Source of the DNA: Meira nashicola
Taxonomy: Eukaryota; Basidiomycota; Exobasidiomycetes; Exobasidiales; Brachybasidiaceae
Length of the DNA stretch: 64,000 bases
Assembly (NCBI GenBank): GCA_001600355.1
Contig: BCJU01000003.1
Span: 2,980,519 to 3,044,518 of the forward strand
Direction: 5' to 3'
Part shown: positions 1 to 10,428 of the stretch, in pieces
How positions within the stretch are numbered: position 1 is the stretch's first letter
Layout: every line of letters starts with the position of its first letter
Notes under the pieces: model-generated
Told to the model about the DNA's origin: nothing
What the model saw: only the letters and a program-made list of their open reading frames with translations
Databases searched by the model: none
Made by a program: the position numbers and the translations under genes

Positions 1-280
1 ATACTGACGCCGTTCGTACGCTGCTGCTTGATTGAGGAACTAGTGCATCCGTGCCTTGATGCCGCCTGTTGCTGTATTATATGCAGATAGGGTTGACGAC
101 AATCTCTAAATCGGCTTTTGCGCACGGCTAAAGTGCCCTAAACGCGTGCGTATACGTATACGTATTTTTGCGTTGTGTGGCCTGCTTGCTTATGTGGTCC
201 AATGTTGTACTGCAAAGAGAAAAAAAGATCTCCAAGAGACAAAAAGGTCGTCCACACGATCTGTCATTCTACCAACCATT
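1..280. other. Left-edge spacer
   Basis: No gene can be supported here. On the minus strand positions 71 to 1 are open in one frame and are preceded by an acceptor-like ATAATACAG. They could therefore be part of an exon of a gene that leaves the window on the left, but 71 bases cannot decide this. The rest looks like promoter or spacer sequence. Confidence 0.3.
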
Positions 281-310
281 CAAGGCCGATCAAGGCCGAT
301 CGATATAAAA
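281..310 (+). promoter_or_regulatory. RPB7 core promoter with tandem 10-mer and TATA box
   Basis: CAAGGCCGAT is repeated perfectly in tandem at 281-290 and 291-300. A TATAAAA box follows at 304-310, about 56 bases before the RPB7 start codon. The sequence shows the repeat and the TATA-like element directly; the promoter role is inferred from position. Confidence 0.5.
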
Positions 311-365
311 GACCACAAAACACCACAAATCCCGTCAACATTTCGTGTTATAGAATAGGTCAAAG

Positions 366-887
366 ATGTTCTTCTTAAAAAGATTAGAACATACTATTCA
401 ATTACATCCTTCTTTCTTTGGTGCATCAATGCAAGAATATTTACAAAAAGAATTAAAAACAGAAGTTGAAGGAAAATGTTCGGGTACGATTGGTTATATC
501 GTTCGTGTCTTGGTTATACATACTATCGGTGAAGGAATAATTTTAGCTGGTGGTGATGGAAAAGCTGAATTTAATATGGAATATACAGCTTTAGTAATGA
601 AACCTTTTAAAGGTGAAGTTGTGGATGCCTTAGTTACAAATGTTAACAAGATGGGTTTCTTTGCAAGCGTTGGTCCTCTTAGCATCTTCACTTCAACTCA
701 TTTACTTCCTTTGGAATTCAAATTTCAACCTGATTCAAATCCGCCAGAATTCGCTGCTCCTGATGGACAATCGATCGTTAAAGGCAAGAAAGTCAGACTA
801 CGAATCGTTGGTACACGTGTTGATGAGAGCGAAATCTTTGCAATCGGAAGTTGCAAGGAAGATTATGTGGGTGTTGTCGATGGATGA
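366..887 (+). CDS. RPB7: RNA polymerase II subunit RPB7
   Basis: Encodes the RPB7 half of the RPB4/RPB7 stalk of RNA polymerase II, which binds emerging RNA and helps initiation in the nucleus. The 173-residue product is close to the yeast protein (171). It opens with the family N-terminus MFFLKRLEHTIQLHPSFFG, has the tip-domain segment KPFKGEVVDALVTNV, and ends with the OB-fold tail IFAIGSCKEDYVGVVDG. It is a single intronless frame. The ATG at 366 has an A at -3 and a TATA box 56 bases upstream. It is convergent with the DUF2235 gene, with a 330-base spacer between the stops. This is a housekeeping gene and marks the left border of the accessory block. The identification is secure from family motifs along the whole length. 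Confidence 0.95.
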   Translation: MFFLKRLEHTIQLHPSFFGASMQEYLQKELKTEVEGKCSGTIGYIVRVLVIHTIGEGIILAGGDGKAEFNMEYTALVMKPFKGEVVDALVTNVNKMGFFASVGPLSIFTSTHLLPLEFKFQPDSNPPEFAAPDGQSIVKGKKVRLRIVGTRVDESEIFAIGSCKEDYVGVVDG

Positions 888-1217
888 TGGTTTGGCAGGG
901 CAGAAAAAATAGACAACCTTGCAGTTCTTGACGAAAGGGCTGCTCAAAATGTATACTAGTATCAAACAAACAATGGACATACACACATTGTGGGGGCAAA
1001 TGATTGAATAAATGCGGGCGTAGAGAATTGAGATTGGCGTTTGTATGTAACGTGTTGAACAGATTCTTTGGGAAGCAGAACATTAGCCTCACAAACTCTA
1101 ATCGAGCACACTTACAAACAAGATTGGAAAGGTCTCACTATCATTTCATTCAACTACGATGCTCTATTACTGTCCTGTGAATCGATATAGATTATTTGAG
1201 GGTGGATGGTGTTACGA
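888..1217. other. Convergent 3' spacer
   Basis: This lies between the stops of RPB7 and DUF2235 hydrolase A. I see no gene, repeat or strong structure; it presumably carries both 3' UTRs. Confidence 0.5.
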
Positions 1218-3185
1218 TTATTGAACCTCAAGTTGCTCCAATGTCGTAAACACCGCTTGATCGGGCATTTGTTTCATAGGTGTAACATGACGCTTTTGTG
1301 TATAATTAGGCCCGTTCGTGATTGCCTTGCGTTTCGTTGTTCCTTCTTTGCCATCTTTGGGAATATTGAGAATTTCGTGTTCATACTTCTTCTCGGCTGC
1401 ACGTTCATGATTTGTGTCGAAACGTTTCAAAAAGATGAGTACAAGTGGCGGGAAAAGGTTGTCTCTTGGAATGAGATGACGTGTATTCATCACAACACGA
1501 ATGTTGAGCATATTGGCAAAAATGATTGCGGGCAAGTATGCAAGAAAAACAAAGAAGTTCCATGAAAATTTGGGCATGAACGGAGGACGAGACGGCGGAC
1601 TTTGTGGATCATTGATCGGGAATTCCAAACGATTATCTTTGAGACGAGCAAAGAGCTTACTGTGTTGTGGATCGGTACGAGCTTTGTAACTTTCTTCGTC
1701 TTTCCAGCGCATAGCTTTCTCAACGGGTCCAAGATTCGCCTCATTGGCAGCTTCGGTCCACATATTCTTGAGCTTGGATGGGCGTGTTTTTGATAAACTT
1801 TCAAATTGGATTGACTTGAAAGGGTCATATTGACCGCCCACTACAACACTATGATGGATATGTTCATGTGTTGATTCCTTGTTCACTTTTCCACCCCAAA
1901 CGATATTCTTTGGCAAATTCCATTGACGAACTTGGCGGGTTGATTGGAACATGACCGGAGGTCGTTCACGATGTTGAGGTTGCATTGCCCATGGTAAACG
2001 AACGTCGCGCAATCTTTTTGCACTGTCAATATCAATATCAAGCAACGGAATTGGGTCTCGTTCAGGGTCAACATCGACCATCTTTGAAATCATCCAGGCC
2101 AAAGCGATATCACTCAAACCATGCCATGAATGCCCACCACCGACATCCGAATGAGTACCTTGGAACCACATTTGTTCTACATGTTGACCTTTACGCATCT
2201 CTCGATCTTCTGCTTCTTCTTGTTCGGGTACATACCATACTGTTGGCGTAAAATCTTCACGGTCTTCGCCCAAAGACAGAGCGTGATATGCATGACGAAT
2301 ATTTGGAGCAAGCATTGGATCAAAGAAACTGTAGTATTGCCTCTCGTTTTCGTTGCCAAAGGTACCTGGAAGGCCGTAAGCCCCAACGGTATCCCAAACG
2401 CAGACAGCTTCGATCGGAGGAATCTCGACAACAGGATTACGACTCTTGACTTCTTCCAAAGCATTCGGACGGAAATCTTCGGCGAATAAGCGGATGAGCC
2501 ATTCTTTTGGCCCGCCTGTGCGTGATTGGGCGCGTAAGCCTTTCGAACGCGCGCTACACATTGCATTCCTGCTAGGCCAACGTCCTAAAGCTTTGAAAAT
2601 TGTTTCTTCTGCTTTTTCAATCGTTTTGGGTGAAGAAGGATCACGAATGAAGAAAGCTTCGATCAAAGTGGTAAGAGAGATTGCACATTCATCGCGAGAA
2701 AGAATGCCGATATAATTGATCAAAGAGGCTACTGTACGTGCAACATAAGCACCACGCGAGAAACCAAAGAGGTAAATTTGATCTCCTTTTGTGTAATTAT
2801 CGGAAATGAAGTTGTATGCTTCGCGAACTTTGTCTCTTAATGAGATACCAAATGCACCTTCAATACCTTTAACGAAAAGGTAATTCGAAGCACCAATGCC
2901 TTCTTGATAAAAAACAACTTGCTCAATCTTTTCTCCAGAAGGCGTTGTTGCATGTGGTTTGATGCATTGACCTAACAAGGCAACATTCGTAAACCAGAGC
3001 TGATTCCAAACGGGTGTGATGTAGTTGTCTAAATGCATAGGTTTTACCACGCTTTCTCGGGCTTGCCTGAGGTTGATGATTGTTAGCAAAGATGATAAAC
3101 AGGAAACCAATTGTCTCACTTACCAAGTTCCATCACAAAGGACGATGATACGCTTTGGCTGGCCATTGGGTTGATTTTCGGCCAT
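1218..3185 (-). CDS. DUF2235 (Tle1-like) alpha/beta hydrolase A
   Basis: Two exons: 3185-3124 and 3066-1218, with a 57-nt intron (GTAAGT donor, TTTGCTAAC branch site, CTCAG acceptor), giving 636 residues. Exon 1 encodes the DUF2235 opening ending VLCDGTW, with the intron splitting the Trp codon. The rest carries the serine-hydrolase elbow FGFSRGAYVART (Ser near residue 124), an acid segment VCVWDTVGAYG, and the His segment GTHSDVGGGH. A hydrophobic helix near the C-terminus (FFVFLAYLPAIIFANML) suggests membrane attachment. The family (PF09994) includes bacterial type VI secretion phospholipase effectors. Fungal members have no settled role, so lipase activity is inference. A paralogue with the same intron position lies at 12599-14554. 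Confidence 0.85.
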
Positions 3186-3666
3186 GGTTGTAAATGAGCG
3201 AAGAGAAAGATGTTGAATAAGAAAGGGAGAGGATGTGAATAGGATGGGAGAAGGTTTTTTGGAAAAGAGGCGCCCTTTATACGTTTTGTGTTACCCTGAG
3301 AGCAAAGAATTTTGGAACAAAGTCGATAAGAAGATGCGGAATTCCAGCGCATACTCCTCATTTTGAACTCAAATCTTCTAGTCCCTCTTTTCACGAAGCT
3401 TCTTCAAGCCTCGACAGATGTTTCAATGGTTGTGCAAAGAAAAGCTTTCACATGATGACCGAAGAGGTGTGAAGCGCAGCATAAATATGATAAGGAGCAA
3501 AATAACATGTCCAATGGTACGCTTGTATGCATGACAGAATGATTCCTGAGGAGGCAGAATAAATGCACATTCGTACCGCGCCGCCTCCCGCTTGCATCAA
3601 AGTTTCTATCTTCGGACATGCGTAACACACAAATGTCATCATCATTTTAGCATAAACATATATACA
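3186..3666. other. Tandem spacer between MFS and DUF2235 A genes
   Basis: This 481-base stretch separates the 3' end of the MFS gene from the start of DUF2235 hydrolase A, both on the minus strand. Short open frames exist but show no family features. It presumably holds the DUF2235 A promoter. Confidence 0.5.
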
Positions 3667-5235
3667 TCAATGTTTTTGTCGTAAATATGCTCCCTTTGCA
3701 TTCAAAAACCAAGGAACAGGAACCAAAAGAAGAGCAACGCCAGCCAAAAAACTACAAGCGCCTTGAGTTGTCATTTTATTAAGCATTCTCGTAGTTACGA
3801 GTGGAAAGAAACAACCAAAAGCGCATCTTGTAAAAGTAGCTGCAGCCATTGCCATAGGAGCTTCTTTACCTGCATAAAGAGAAATATAAGGTAATAAAGA
3901 AGTAAAAATGATTAACATACCAGCAGAAAATAAAAACATTCCAATCGCAGGAGCTATCCAATGAACATTTGGAAAAGGTGAAGTCCAAGCAAAAATGAAT
4001 AATCCGATCGGTGGTAAAAATGCTCCCCATAATGCTTGACGAAATCTCGTTTCAGCAGTGATTGGTGTATTTGAAATTTCCAAAGATTTATAATATCTTC
4101 CTTGAAGGATTACAATCAAAATTCCACCAACCAAAAAACCAATAAAAAGCGAAAGGAAGAAAAGACCGGTTGATTGCGTTGTCCAATGTCGAATTCCAAT
4201 AAAGACATATGGAACAGCTTCAAAAGTAGCATATAAAACACCGTACAACAGTGAAATGTAGAGACAAATTACAGTCACTACAGGTTCAAAGAATAACCAT
4301 GCAAAAGGACGAGCTAAAGACTTTTTCATAGCTTTAGAGAATAATTGAAAAGATTGATAGATTTGATCAATCTTTCTTTCTTTGTTTTTTGAAGTTTGTT
4401 GATCTTGTAAATCAGCAGTTTCCGGTACGAAAAGGATACAAGCAACAGTTGAACATGCTATCAAAATTGCTTGAACACGAAGATTCCATCTCCAACCAGC
4501 ATAACGATCGACGTAACCCATTATAACGGGTGCTAAACCTGGACCAGCAGTTGAACCTAAAGCGTAAAACATCATAAAGCTGTTTAATTGGTTTAATTCG
4601 AGCATCTGTTAGTATAAAAAAGGGTGTCAGATTAAATATCAAATAAATCTCAACTTTAAAACTCACATCGGTTAATGAAGCAGGAACATTGTTCAAAGCA
4701 GAAGATCCACAAGCGCCAGCTAAGAAACGTAAAACGATCAATGTTTCAATATTGCGTGATTCTGCTGCACCAAAAGAGAATGCTATAAACCGTGAAGAAA
4801 AAGGGCAATACGGGGTCAGTATCTTTATGCTTTACAGGTTCACCTTATTCTTTACTCACCTGTAAAAGATAAAAAAGTGATAATATAAACCGGTCTTTTA
4901 CCGATAACGAAAGAAAGAGGTCCAAATAATAAAGGACCTAAAGCAAAACCTAAAACGAAAAGTGCAATTCCAAGTAAAACAACATCTTGTGATGCATTAA
5001 AATATCTTTCAATCGTTAAAGCTGAAGATGCATATGCACTTGAACTAAAAGTTGTAGAAAAACACATTAAAGAAAGAATTGAAGATGCAATTAAACGCTT
5101 TCGTGGTGAAATCGATCCACCTTTTATTGTTCGTGAACCTTTTGCTGCTTGTTCTATCAAGTGATCTGGTGGGGATGTTACCTCTTCTTTGTCCATTGAA
5201 CTTCCGTTTCTCTCTTCATCATTACTGACAATCAT
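3667..5235 (-). CDS. DHA1-type MFS transporter
   Basis: Three exons, 5235-4860, 4782-4667 and 4605-3667, join in frame to give 476 residues with a TM pattern of about 12 helices. Both introns use GTGAGT donors. The join restores the MFS stretch FTAFSFGAAESRNIETLIV and then RFLAGACGSSALNNVPASLTD. The first half has the drug:H+ antiporter signature LGFALGPLLFGPLSFVIGKR, equivalent to motif A of the DHA1 (Tpo/Flr/Mdr1) group. The likely role is proton-driven export of a small hydrophobic or cationic compound across the plasma membrane; the substrate is unknown. It is divergent from the thioesterase gene, and the shared promoter carries CCG-N7-CGG sites. This suggests the exporter serves the neighbouring oxidative enzymes. 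Confidence 0.85.
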
Positions 5236-5490
5236 TGCTGTGTTTGCTTCTTTTCGAGGTTAGACACGATTGGCTTAGAGCTTACTTGATCATTTTCATC
5301 ATATCTTACCTCTTTATATATGATTTCTGTTCTCCTCATTCTTATCACCGAGAAGATTGTATTTTTCCGAAAGACTTCTTTATCACTTTCATCATTTGGC
5401 AAAAAACAGTATTTTATGTATTCTTTCAATCCCTTCACGGATTTATGTATTCACTTCCTTTGCGGAATTTTAAAAGTTCTGTTGGGATAC

Positions 5491-5503
5491 CCGAATTATT
5501 CGG
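5491..5503. promoter_or_regulatory. CCG-N7-CGG palindrome 1
   Basis: CCGAATTATTCGG is a perfect CCGAA-N3-TTCGG palindrome, with everted CGG triplets 7 bases apart. Fungal Zn2Cys6 dimers commonly bind paired CGG triplets. Binding by the regulator encoded at 7000-8889 is inference from proximity. Confidence 0.4.
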
Positions 5504-5535
5504 AAACGCTACGTACTCTATTTTTGGCTTGAACT

Positions 5536-5550
5536 CCCGAAAGTGTCGGG
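5536..5550. promoter_or_regulatory. CCG-N7-CGG palindrome 2
   Basis: CCCGAAAGTGTCGGG has perfect CCCGA/TCGGG arms around five bases. The CCG-to-CGG spacing is the same 7 bases as in the site 45 bases upstream. Confidence 0.4.
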
Positions 5551-5561
5551 AATGAATTAAT

Positions 5562-5580
5562 GCGCAGCGCAGCGCAGTGC
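5562..5580. repeat. CAGCGCAGCGC motif, copy 1
   Basis: GCGCAGCGCAGCGCAGTGC is a short tandem of GCGCA units. Closely similar strings recur at 17014-17028, 21366-21378 and 48335-48350, always in gene-flanking spacers. Confidence 0.5.
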
Positions 5581-6082
5581 TCGCGTTCGTAGCAGTTTGC
5601 CCGCATTTCTCGGAAAGGAAAAAAAAATCCAATTTTCGGAAAGATAATTCTTATTCGGATATTGTCACAATTTCATGTAACAAAAAAACATTTGTGTTCT
5701 TCGCTTACTGCATACATGCAATTTGGATCAACTCGGAAGCGTTTACGTAAATCATTACCGGTTCATGCAAAAGTCAATACGTACATTTTCCAAGTTATTC
5801 AGTGGAGATGAATTGCCCAACAAAGACGAAAGATGAATATCGGTTAAATACATAAGTCGAGTAAGCCACTTTTTATTCAGGAACAAAACTATGTACATAA
5901 GCTTATCTGTAAGGATCCGTCCGGAACTCGGTGTTTAGATTTATATTTATCCCAAAAAAAAACTTGAATTATGATAAAGTTCATTAAATGAAGAATAAAT
6001 ATAAAATAGGAGCATAATTCTTAAGAAGTTATCCATCTAACCCTCACCTTTCGTCATTCCCTCAAACACAATTAAACAAACA

Positions 6083-6960
6083 ATGATTTCACAGTGGTCA
6101 ACGGTTTCCTTCTTTTCAGCCTTGTTAGCATTCTTGCTGATCTTTCGAAATTCACTTCCATTTACATGGACGATTCGAATGATGTTACCATTTCTACGTT
6201 TACGGTTTGATAACATAAAAAGAAGAAGAAGAGCGATCGAATCAAATAATCATATACCTTCAGCAAATGAATTAAATCCATTCCAAGATCAATTCACATC
6301 CGTTTTCCGTGCTACTATTGACGAATGCGATTTTATGGGTCATTTAAGTAATAGTTCTTATCCTAAAAATTTAGATTTTGCAAGGATGCAATATAGTAGT
6401 GATAGATTGGCGGATTTTATGTTAGACGGCGGTTGGGTTCCTCTAGGCTCAACTTCTTTCGTTTTTCATAATGAAATTCCAATCTTGTCAAAATATAAAA
6501 TTACTTCTCGTATTGAAACTTGGGACGATAAATGGCTATGTGAGTATATCCACACAAATATTTTTATTGTAAGAGCATGACTAATAGAACTCCTCTCACA
6601 GATCTTCGAAATGAATTCCATGGAATAACAAAGAAAGGAGAACGTATCTTATTTTGCACTTCGATCACAAAACATTGCTTTAAACATGGAAGAAAGACGA
6701 TTGCACCTTGGTTCGTGTTAGCATATTGTGGTTATTCATCAAACACAAAAGAGAAAGCAGAAACAATAAAATCAAATTCTACAAGATCAAAAGAATTACG
6801 TCAATCTCTAAAAGTTAATCCTTTACAAGCATACCAGAAAAGTACACCTTCAAACAATCAAAACACTCCAGCTTGGTGTTCGCCAGATCAATGGGACGTA
6901 GATAGCTGGGAGAAGGAGAGAAAGGAGCGTATGGATAAATTGTTAAGCGCATTCTTTTAA
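6083..6960 (+). CDS. THEM6-like hotdog acyl thioesterase
   Basis: Two exons, 6083-6539 and 6602-6960, joined across a 62-nt intron (GTGAGT donor, GACTAAT branch site, CTCACAG acceptor), give 271 residues. The join reads ETWDDKWLYLRNEFHG, a continuous hotdog strand. The N-terminus has a hydrophobic anchor (FFSALLAFLLIFRNSLPF). It is followed by DECDFMGHLSNSSYPKNLDF, the catalytic-Asp helix region typical of THEM6 and 4-hydroxybenzoyl-CoA thioesterase-like proteins. The likely role is hydrolysis of an acyl thioester at a membrane; the substrate is not visible. The gene is divergent from the MFS exporter and tail-to-tail with the Zn2Cys6 gene (39-base spacer), which fits a lipid-processing cluster. 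Confidence 0.75.
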
Positions 6961-6999
6961 TCTCTCTTGTTAGATATTTCCTCTATAGAAATACATATT

Positions 7000-8889
7000 T
7001 CATGCTTCACGATGATATCCCGAAAAAATCATTCCTTGTCTTTGATCATCTTTACGAAATTCGAGCATACGCAATAATCTATCGTGTAACTGTGAAGCAA
7101 TTTTCCATTTTTTACCTATTTGACGTAAAGAGAGTAAAGTGATATCCAAATATCCTCGTATATATCCGAAATTTCCAACACCTCCTTGATCGTTATTTTG
7201 GTCAATCGTTGTGTTTGTTGTATTTTTGATCGAATCAAGAATCGAATTTGAATCAACGATGAAATAATTATTGATATCCTCCAAATATAACCTTTGTAAT
7301 TCTCGGATAAGTGATTGACCTGTGATTGTTATACTGATTATTAAGGTAATATCCAATTGACAAAAAATTTCTTCAGCAGCATGCAAAGCAATCAATCTTA
7401 AAATCCGAATAATTTCTCGTACCGCTGCATTACATGTCTCTCGACTTTCCTGACTTAAATCAGAAAGAGGATCGTGCAACATAAGATTACAAGCGTGCGG
7501 AAGCATATGCGCTACACTGATCATCCCTTTTCCTGATTTTGTGAGAGATTGAGAAGACAAGATTGAAGATAATGATTGTCCTACTATCACTTTCTGTGCT
7601 GGATTGACTTGAAAAGGTGATATATTTAAATCGTTCATTTGATGAATTCCAAGTTGTAAAAGTGCAATACTCGTTTCCATTTGGATAAAGGATCCAGTTG
7701 ACTTTATCTCATCTGCACGTGAATGTTCAGGAAGAGATGCTGAATGTTCTGCGCATCTTCCCAACACAAGTCCGCCTTTCCATAAGAATTGTTCTAAGTC
7801 TCCCGTAGCAACGTCTAGCAAATCTGAATTTTGAAGTTTGAATGTATTCGTTGGAGAACCAAAAGATGTTGATTCTTCAATCGCTGGAGTTGTACTTGAA
7901 AGGGAAAGAAATTTTGACAATGAAAAGTGAGGTAAATCTGCTTTATACTCTCTTTCATTCAAATTGGTTGGCCATAAAGTAACAATTGTACACATACGAT
8001 CCATCCTGAAAGCTAAAAGCATCGTTCTTCGTGCTTCTTCTTGTTCTACGCAATCTTGAGAATTAAGTCGAACAAACGATCGATTCGCAATAAAAGGTTT
8101 CAAGGGAAAAAATATTTCTGCGGAATTCTCTTCTTCTCGTGATGCTGGATCTTGATGTAAATTGAGAATTAGGCATAGTCTAATTGCTTCAGCGCATGCA
8201 ACATAAGATTGAAGCAAATCACCTTGTCCGTAAAGCTTCATAACCAAAAGTAATGAAGCTCTTACTGTATCTAGCGGATTGTTAATGAGACCTTCTTGCG
8301 TAGCAGAACGAATGTACTCATGAGCAGCCGCACAATGTTGACGATGAGCTTCTTCTGATGAAGATGATAATTGTGGTCTAGCGGCATATGCCAAACCGAC
8401 AAAAACATGCAACACAGATCGATGCGGAAAATCACGATGATCAGAAGGAAGTTTGAGTCTCTCCATAAGCTTTTTAGGTTGAAAGATCAATGCCAAGCGA
8501 AATTCTTCAAAGCAAACTTGAATACATTGTCGAATTTTGTCAAGTGGTGGAAGTCCTGGTAAGTGAATGTGAAGATCGTTTGTTATGTTAGTCTGTTTGG
8601 AGCCGTCGATATCAGATGAAGAAGGAGATGCATGTTTACTTCTTTTGTTCTTCTGAACGTGTTCTGAATGATCCTGTTGTATGGCATCGGTATGTTCATC
8701 ATAACAAGAAGATGAAATAAGTGCATCGAGATCTGTATCTTTCTTTGCGATCATTTTAATACTCTTGCGCCTAGTCGCTACACAAGGTCCACAAATTGGC
8801 CTTACTCCATCGCATCTCAGCTTTCTTGCTCTACATTGCGGACAAGCGTTTCCCCGGCCTATATTACGATTACGTTGTGAAGGTGGCAT
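7000..8889 (-). CDS. Zn2Cys6 transcription factor, probable cluster regulator
   Basis: An uninterrupted 629-residue frame. The N-terminus has CPQCRARKLRCDGVRPICGP, five cysteines of the Gal4-type cluster (C16, C19, C26, C33, C36). The sixth cysteine is not at the usual 6-8 spacing: the next is C62, in SSSCYDEH. Residues of about 105-320 look like the fungal-specific regulatory domain (PF04082): LPPLDKIRQCIQVCFEEF, then an LLLVMKLYGQGDLLQSYV helix, an EAIRLCLILNLHQD helix and the EEARRTMLLAFRMDR helix. It is nuclear by family. It lies between the thioesterase and the peroxygenase and is therefore the natural pathway-specific regulator; that is inference. No splice model I tried restores the sixth cysteine. 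Confidence 0.85.
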   Translation of the reverse strand: MPPSQRNRNIGRGNACPQCRARKLRCDGVRPICGPCVATRRKSIKMIAKKDTDLDALISSSCYDEHTDAIQQDHSEHVQKNKRSKHASPSSSDIDGSKQTNITNDLHIHLPGLPPLDKIRQCIQVCFEEFRLALIFQPKKLMERLKLPSDHRDFPHRSVLHVFVGLAYAARPQLSSSSEEAHRQHCAAAHEYIRSATQEGLINNPLDTVRASLLLVMKLYGQGDLLQSYVACAEAIRLCLILNLHQDPASREEENSAEIFFPLKPFIANRSFVRLNSQDCVEQEEARRTMLLAFRMDRMCTIVTLWPTNLNEREYKADLPHFSLSKFLSLSSTTPAIEESTSFGSPTNTFKLQNSDLLDVATGDLEQFLWKGGLVLGRCAEHSASLPEHSRADEIKSTGSFIQMETSIALLQLGIHQMNDLNISPFQVNPAQKVIVGQSLSSILSSQSLTKSGKGMISVAHMLPHACNLMLHDPLSDLSQESRETCNAAVREIIRILRLIALHAAEEIFCQLDITLIISITITGQSLIRELQRLYLEDINNYFIVDSNSILDSIKNTTNTTIDQNNDQGGVGNFGYIRGYLDITLLSLRQIGKKWKIASQLHDRLLRMLEFRKDDQRQGMIFSGYHREA

Positions 8890-10428
8890 CCTTGCCTAAT
8901 GTCAATGCTTATATCACATTTGTTTATTTTTCAATTGTCACATTATATCAGCATGATGTCTTCTTTCATCATATATGCCCTAGAAAAATTGAAATATTGA
9001 ATGGTGGAAAGGAACATGTTTACCCGACGCTAATTCTGGGGAATTTTGGCATTCATATCTCCGAGTTCCTTTTGTTTTTCCAAACGCGTTTTAATTGCCT
9101 CCCGCACCTATTTTTCCTTAATTAACAGCTTGTGACCCTCTTTTTCACATTTATGTATTTCTGTAGCATGCTGAACAAAGATATCAGTCCAATCTATAGC
9201 ATTCATATTCATGCGATATATATCACTTTTTCCTCTAAGATTGTGGTGATGATGGATGTATGAAAAGGATGCAGTTGAAGCTTGATCATTAAAGGATCAT
9301 ATTTCTCGGCCGACAAAGGAAATCTCCACTTCTATAAAATATATGTAATGATCGGGACGGGCATATCCAATCAGTTACAGACATTAAGCACGCAATCGTT
9401 ATCAATATATTCTTTAGCTTTAATGGAACGCTCCTTCTCTTTATTAGCCTTTATAAAAGGACCCTAACCGATTTCTGCATAGAAACAAGAGAACCCTTTT
9501 GATTGGTTTACGGGCTATGAATGGCGCAATCCAATCAATTTTAACCAGTCAACATTACGTGCGCGCTAAAATTATGCACTAAAAATCCAAAGAAGATGTT
9601 AATCAATACTAATCATAAACTTTAACCGCTCTCCTTGGAAAATGCAAAAGAATCCGCAAATAACCTACGGTAAATCTATCTTTCTTTCTTTTCTGGCTTT
9701 TTAATCACCGTTAAAAACATAAAAAGTAAGCTAAAAATTGTTATTGCCGATCTGAATGTGCGTAACTATGCATAGTCATTCGATTTTAGATATGATTTTA
9801 AGAAAGACACCGTGTACCTACTTCTTTGTGAATGATTCCCATGAAGGAGAAGTATAATAAAACGTATTTGATTGGCTTATTTTGTCCAAACAAAACAAGA
9901 AAAAGATACTTTAATTTATGCATCCGATCGTGGGTACCGCGGCAGACGGCATGGAAATAGATGATCCATTAGTACGGCGGATAATAACCACTTAAATCTT
10001 TTCGATCTGTAATGCAATTCAAAGGGTTCAAATTATTCTTACTTCAAATAACGCTACTAGGATCCGCAGATGTTCTTGAATCCATGCTATGATCGTCACT
10101 ATGCATTCTATATTCTATCGAGCATTCTTTTCTTTTTAAACTGTCAAAGGAGATGGAAATGAGACCCTTGTTATGGCTGTCCCGATATTGAATTTAAATT
10201 GACAGTTGAAATGATATATTGCGTGATATAAATTAAAAAAAGGGATGTGACTTTCTAAATCGTTGATACCGTATGAATTGCGCCATCATTGATCAAAGTG
10301 CGATTAAAGAGCAAAAGTGGAGAGAATGAAAAGTGTATATAAACAAGCAATTATTTAAAAGTTAAGTTCCTTCTTTTCATCCAAACAATAACCCCCCCTC
10401 TCACACTCCCTTTTACCCCCTTTTCAAG
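8890..10428. other. Long divergent spacer, regulator/peroxygenase
   Basis: This 1.5-kb AT-rich spacer lies between the divergent Zn2Cys6 and peroxygenase genes. Open frames here are short and featureless. It holds scattered CGG triplets (for example GTACGGCGGATAA near 9972) but no clean palindrome, and it ends in a pyrimidine-rich leader (about 10389-10424). Confidence 0.5.
10336..10343 (+). promoter_or_regulatory. TATA box of peroxygenase gene
   Basis: TATATAAA lies about 90 bases before the start codon, with a CT-rich leader between them. This is the arrangement of a strong fungal promoter. The role is inferred. Confidence 0.5.

Larger units (their letters stand above)
5236..6082. promoter_or_regulatory. 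Divergent MFS/thioesterase promoter region
   Basis: This 847-base region separates two divergently transcribed genes. It contains many CGG half-sites in a TTCGGAAA-like context (around 5368, 5500, 5614, 5636, 5654 and 5729), two CCG-N7-CGG sites listed separately, and a GCGCAGCGCAGCGC element at 5562-5575. No coding frame of substance is present. Confidence 0.55.

Noticed and set aside
8796..9125. 109-residue plus-strand frame overlapping the regulator start
   Set aside because: Its first part is antisense to the zinc cluster and the rest is AT-rich spacer.
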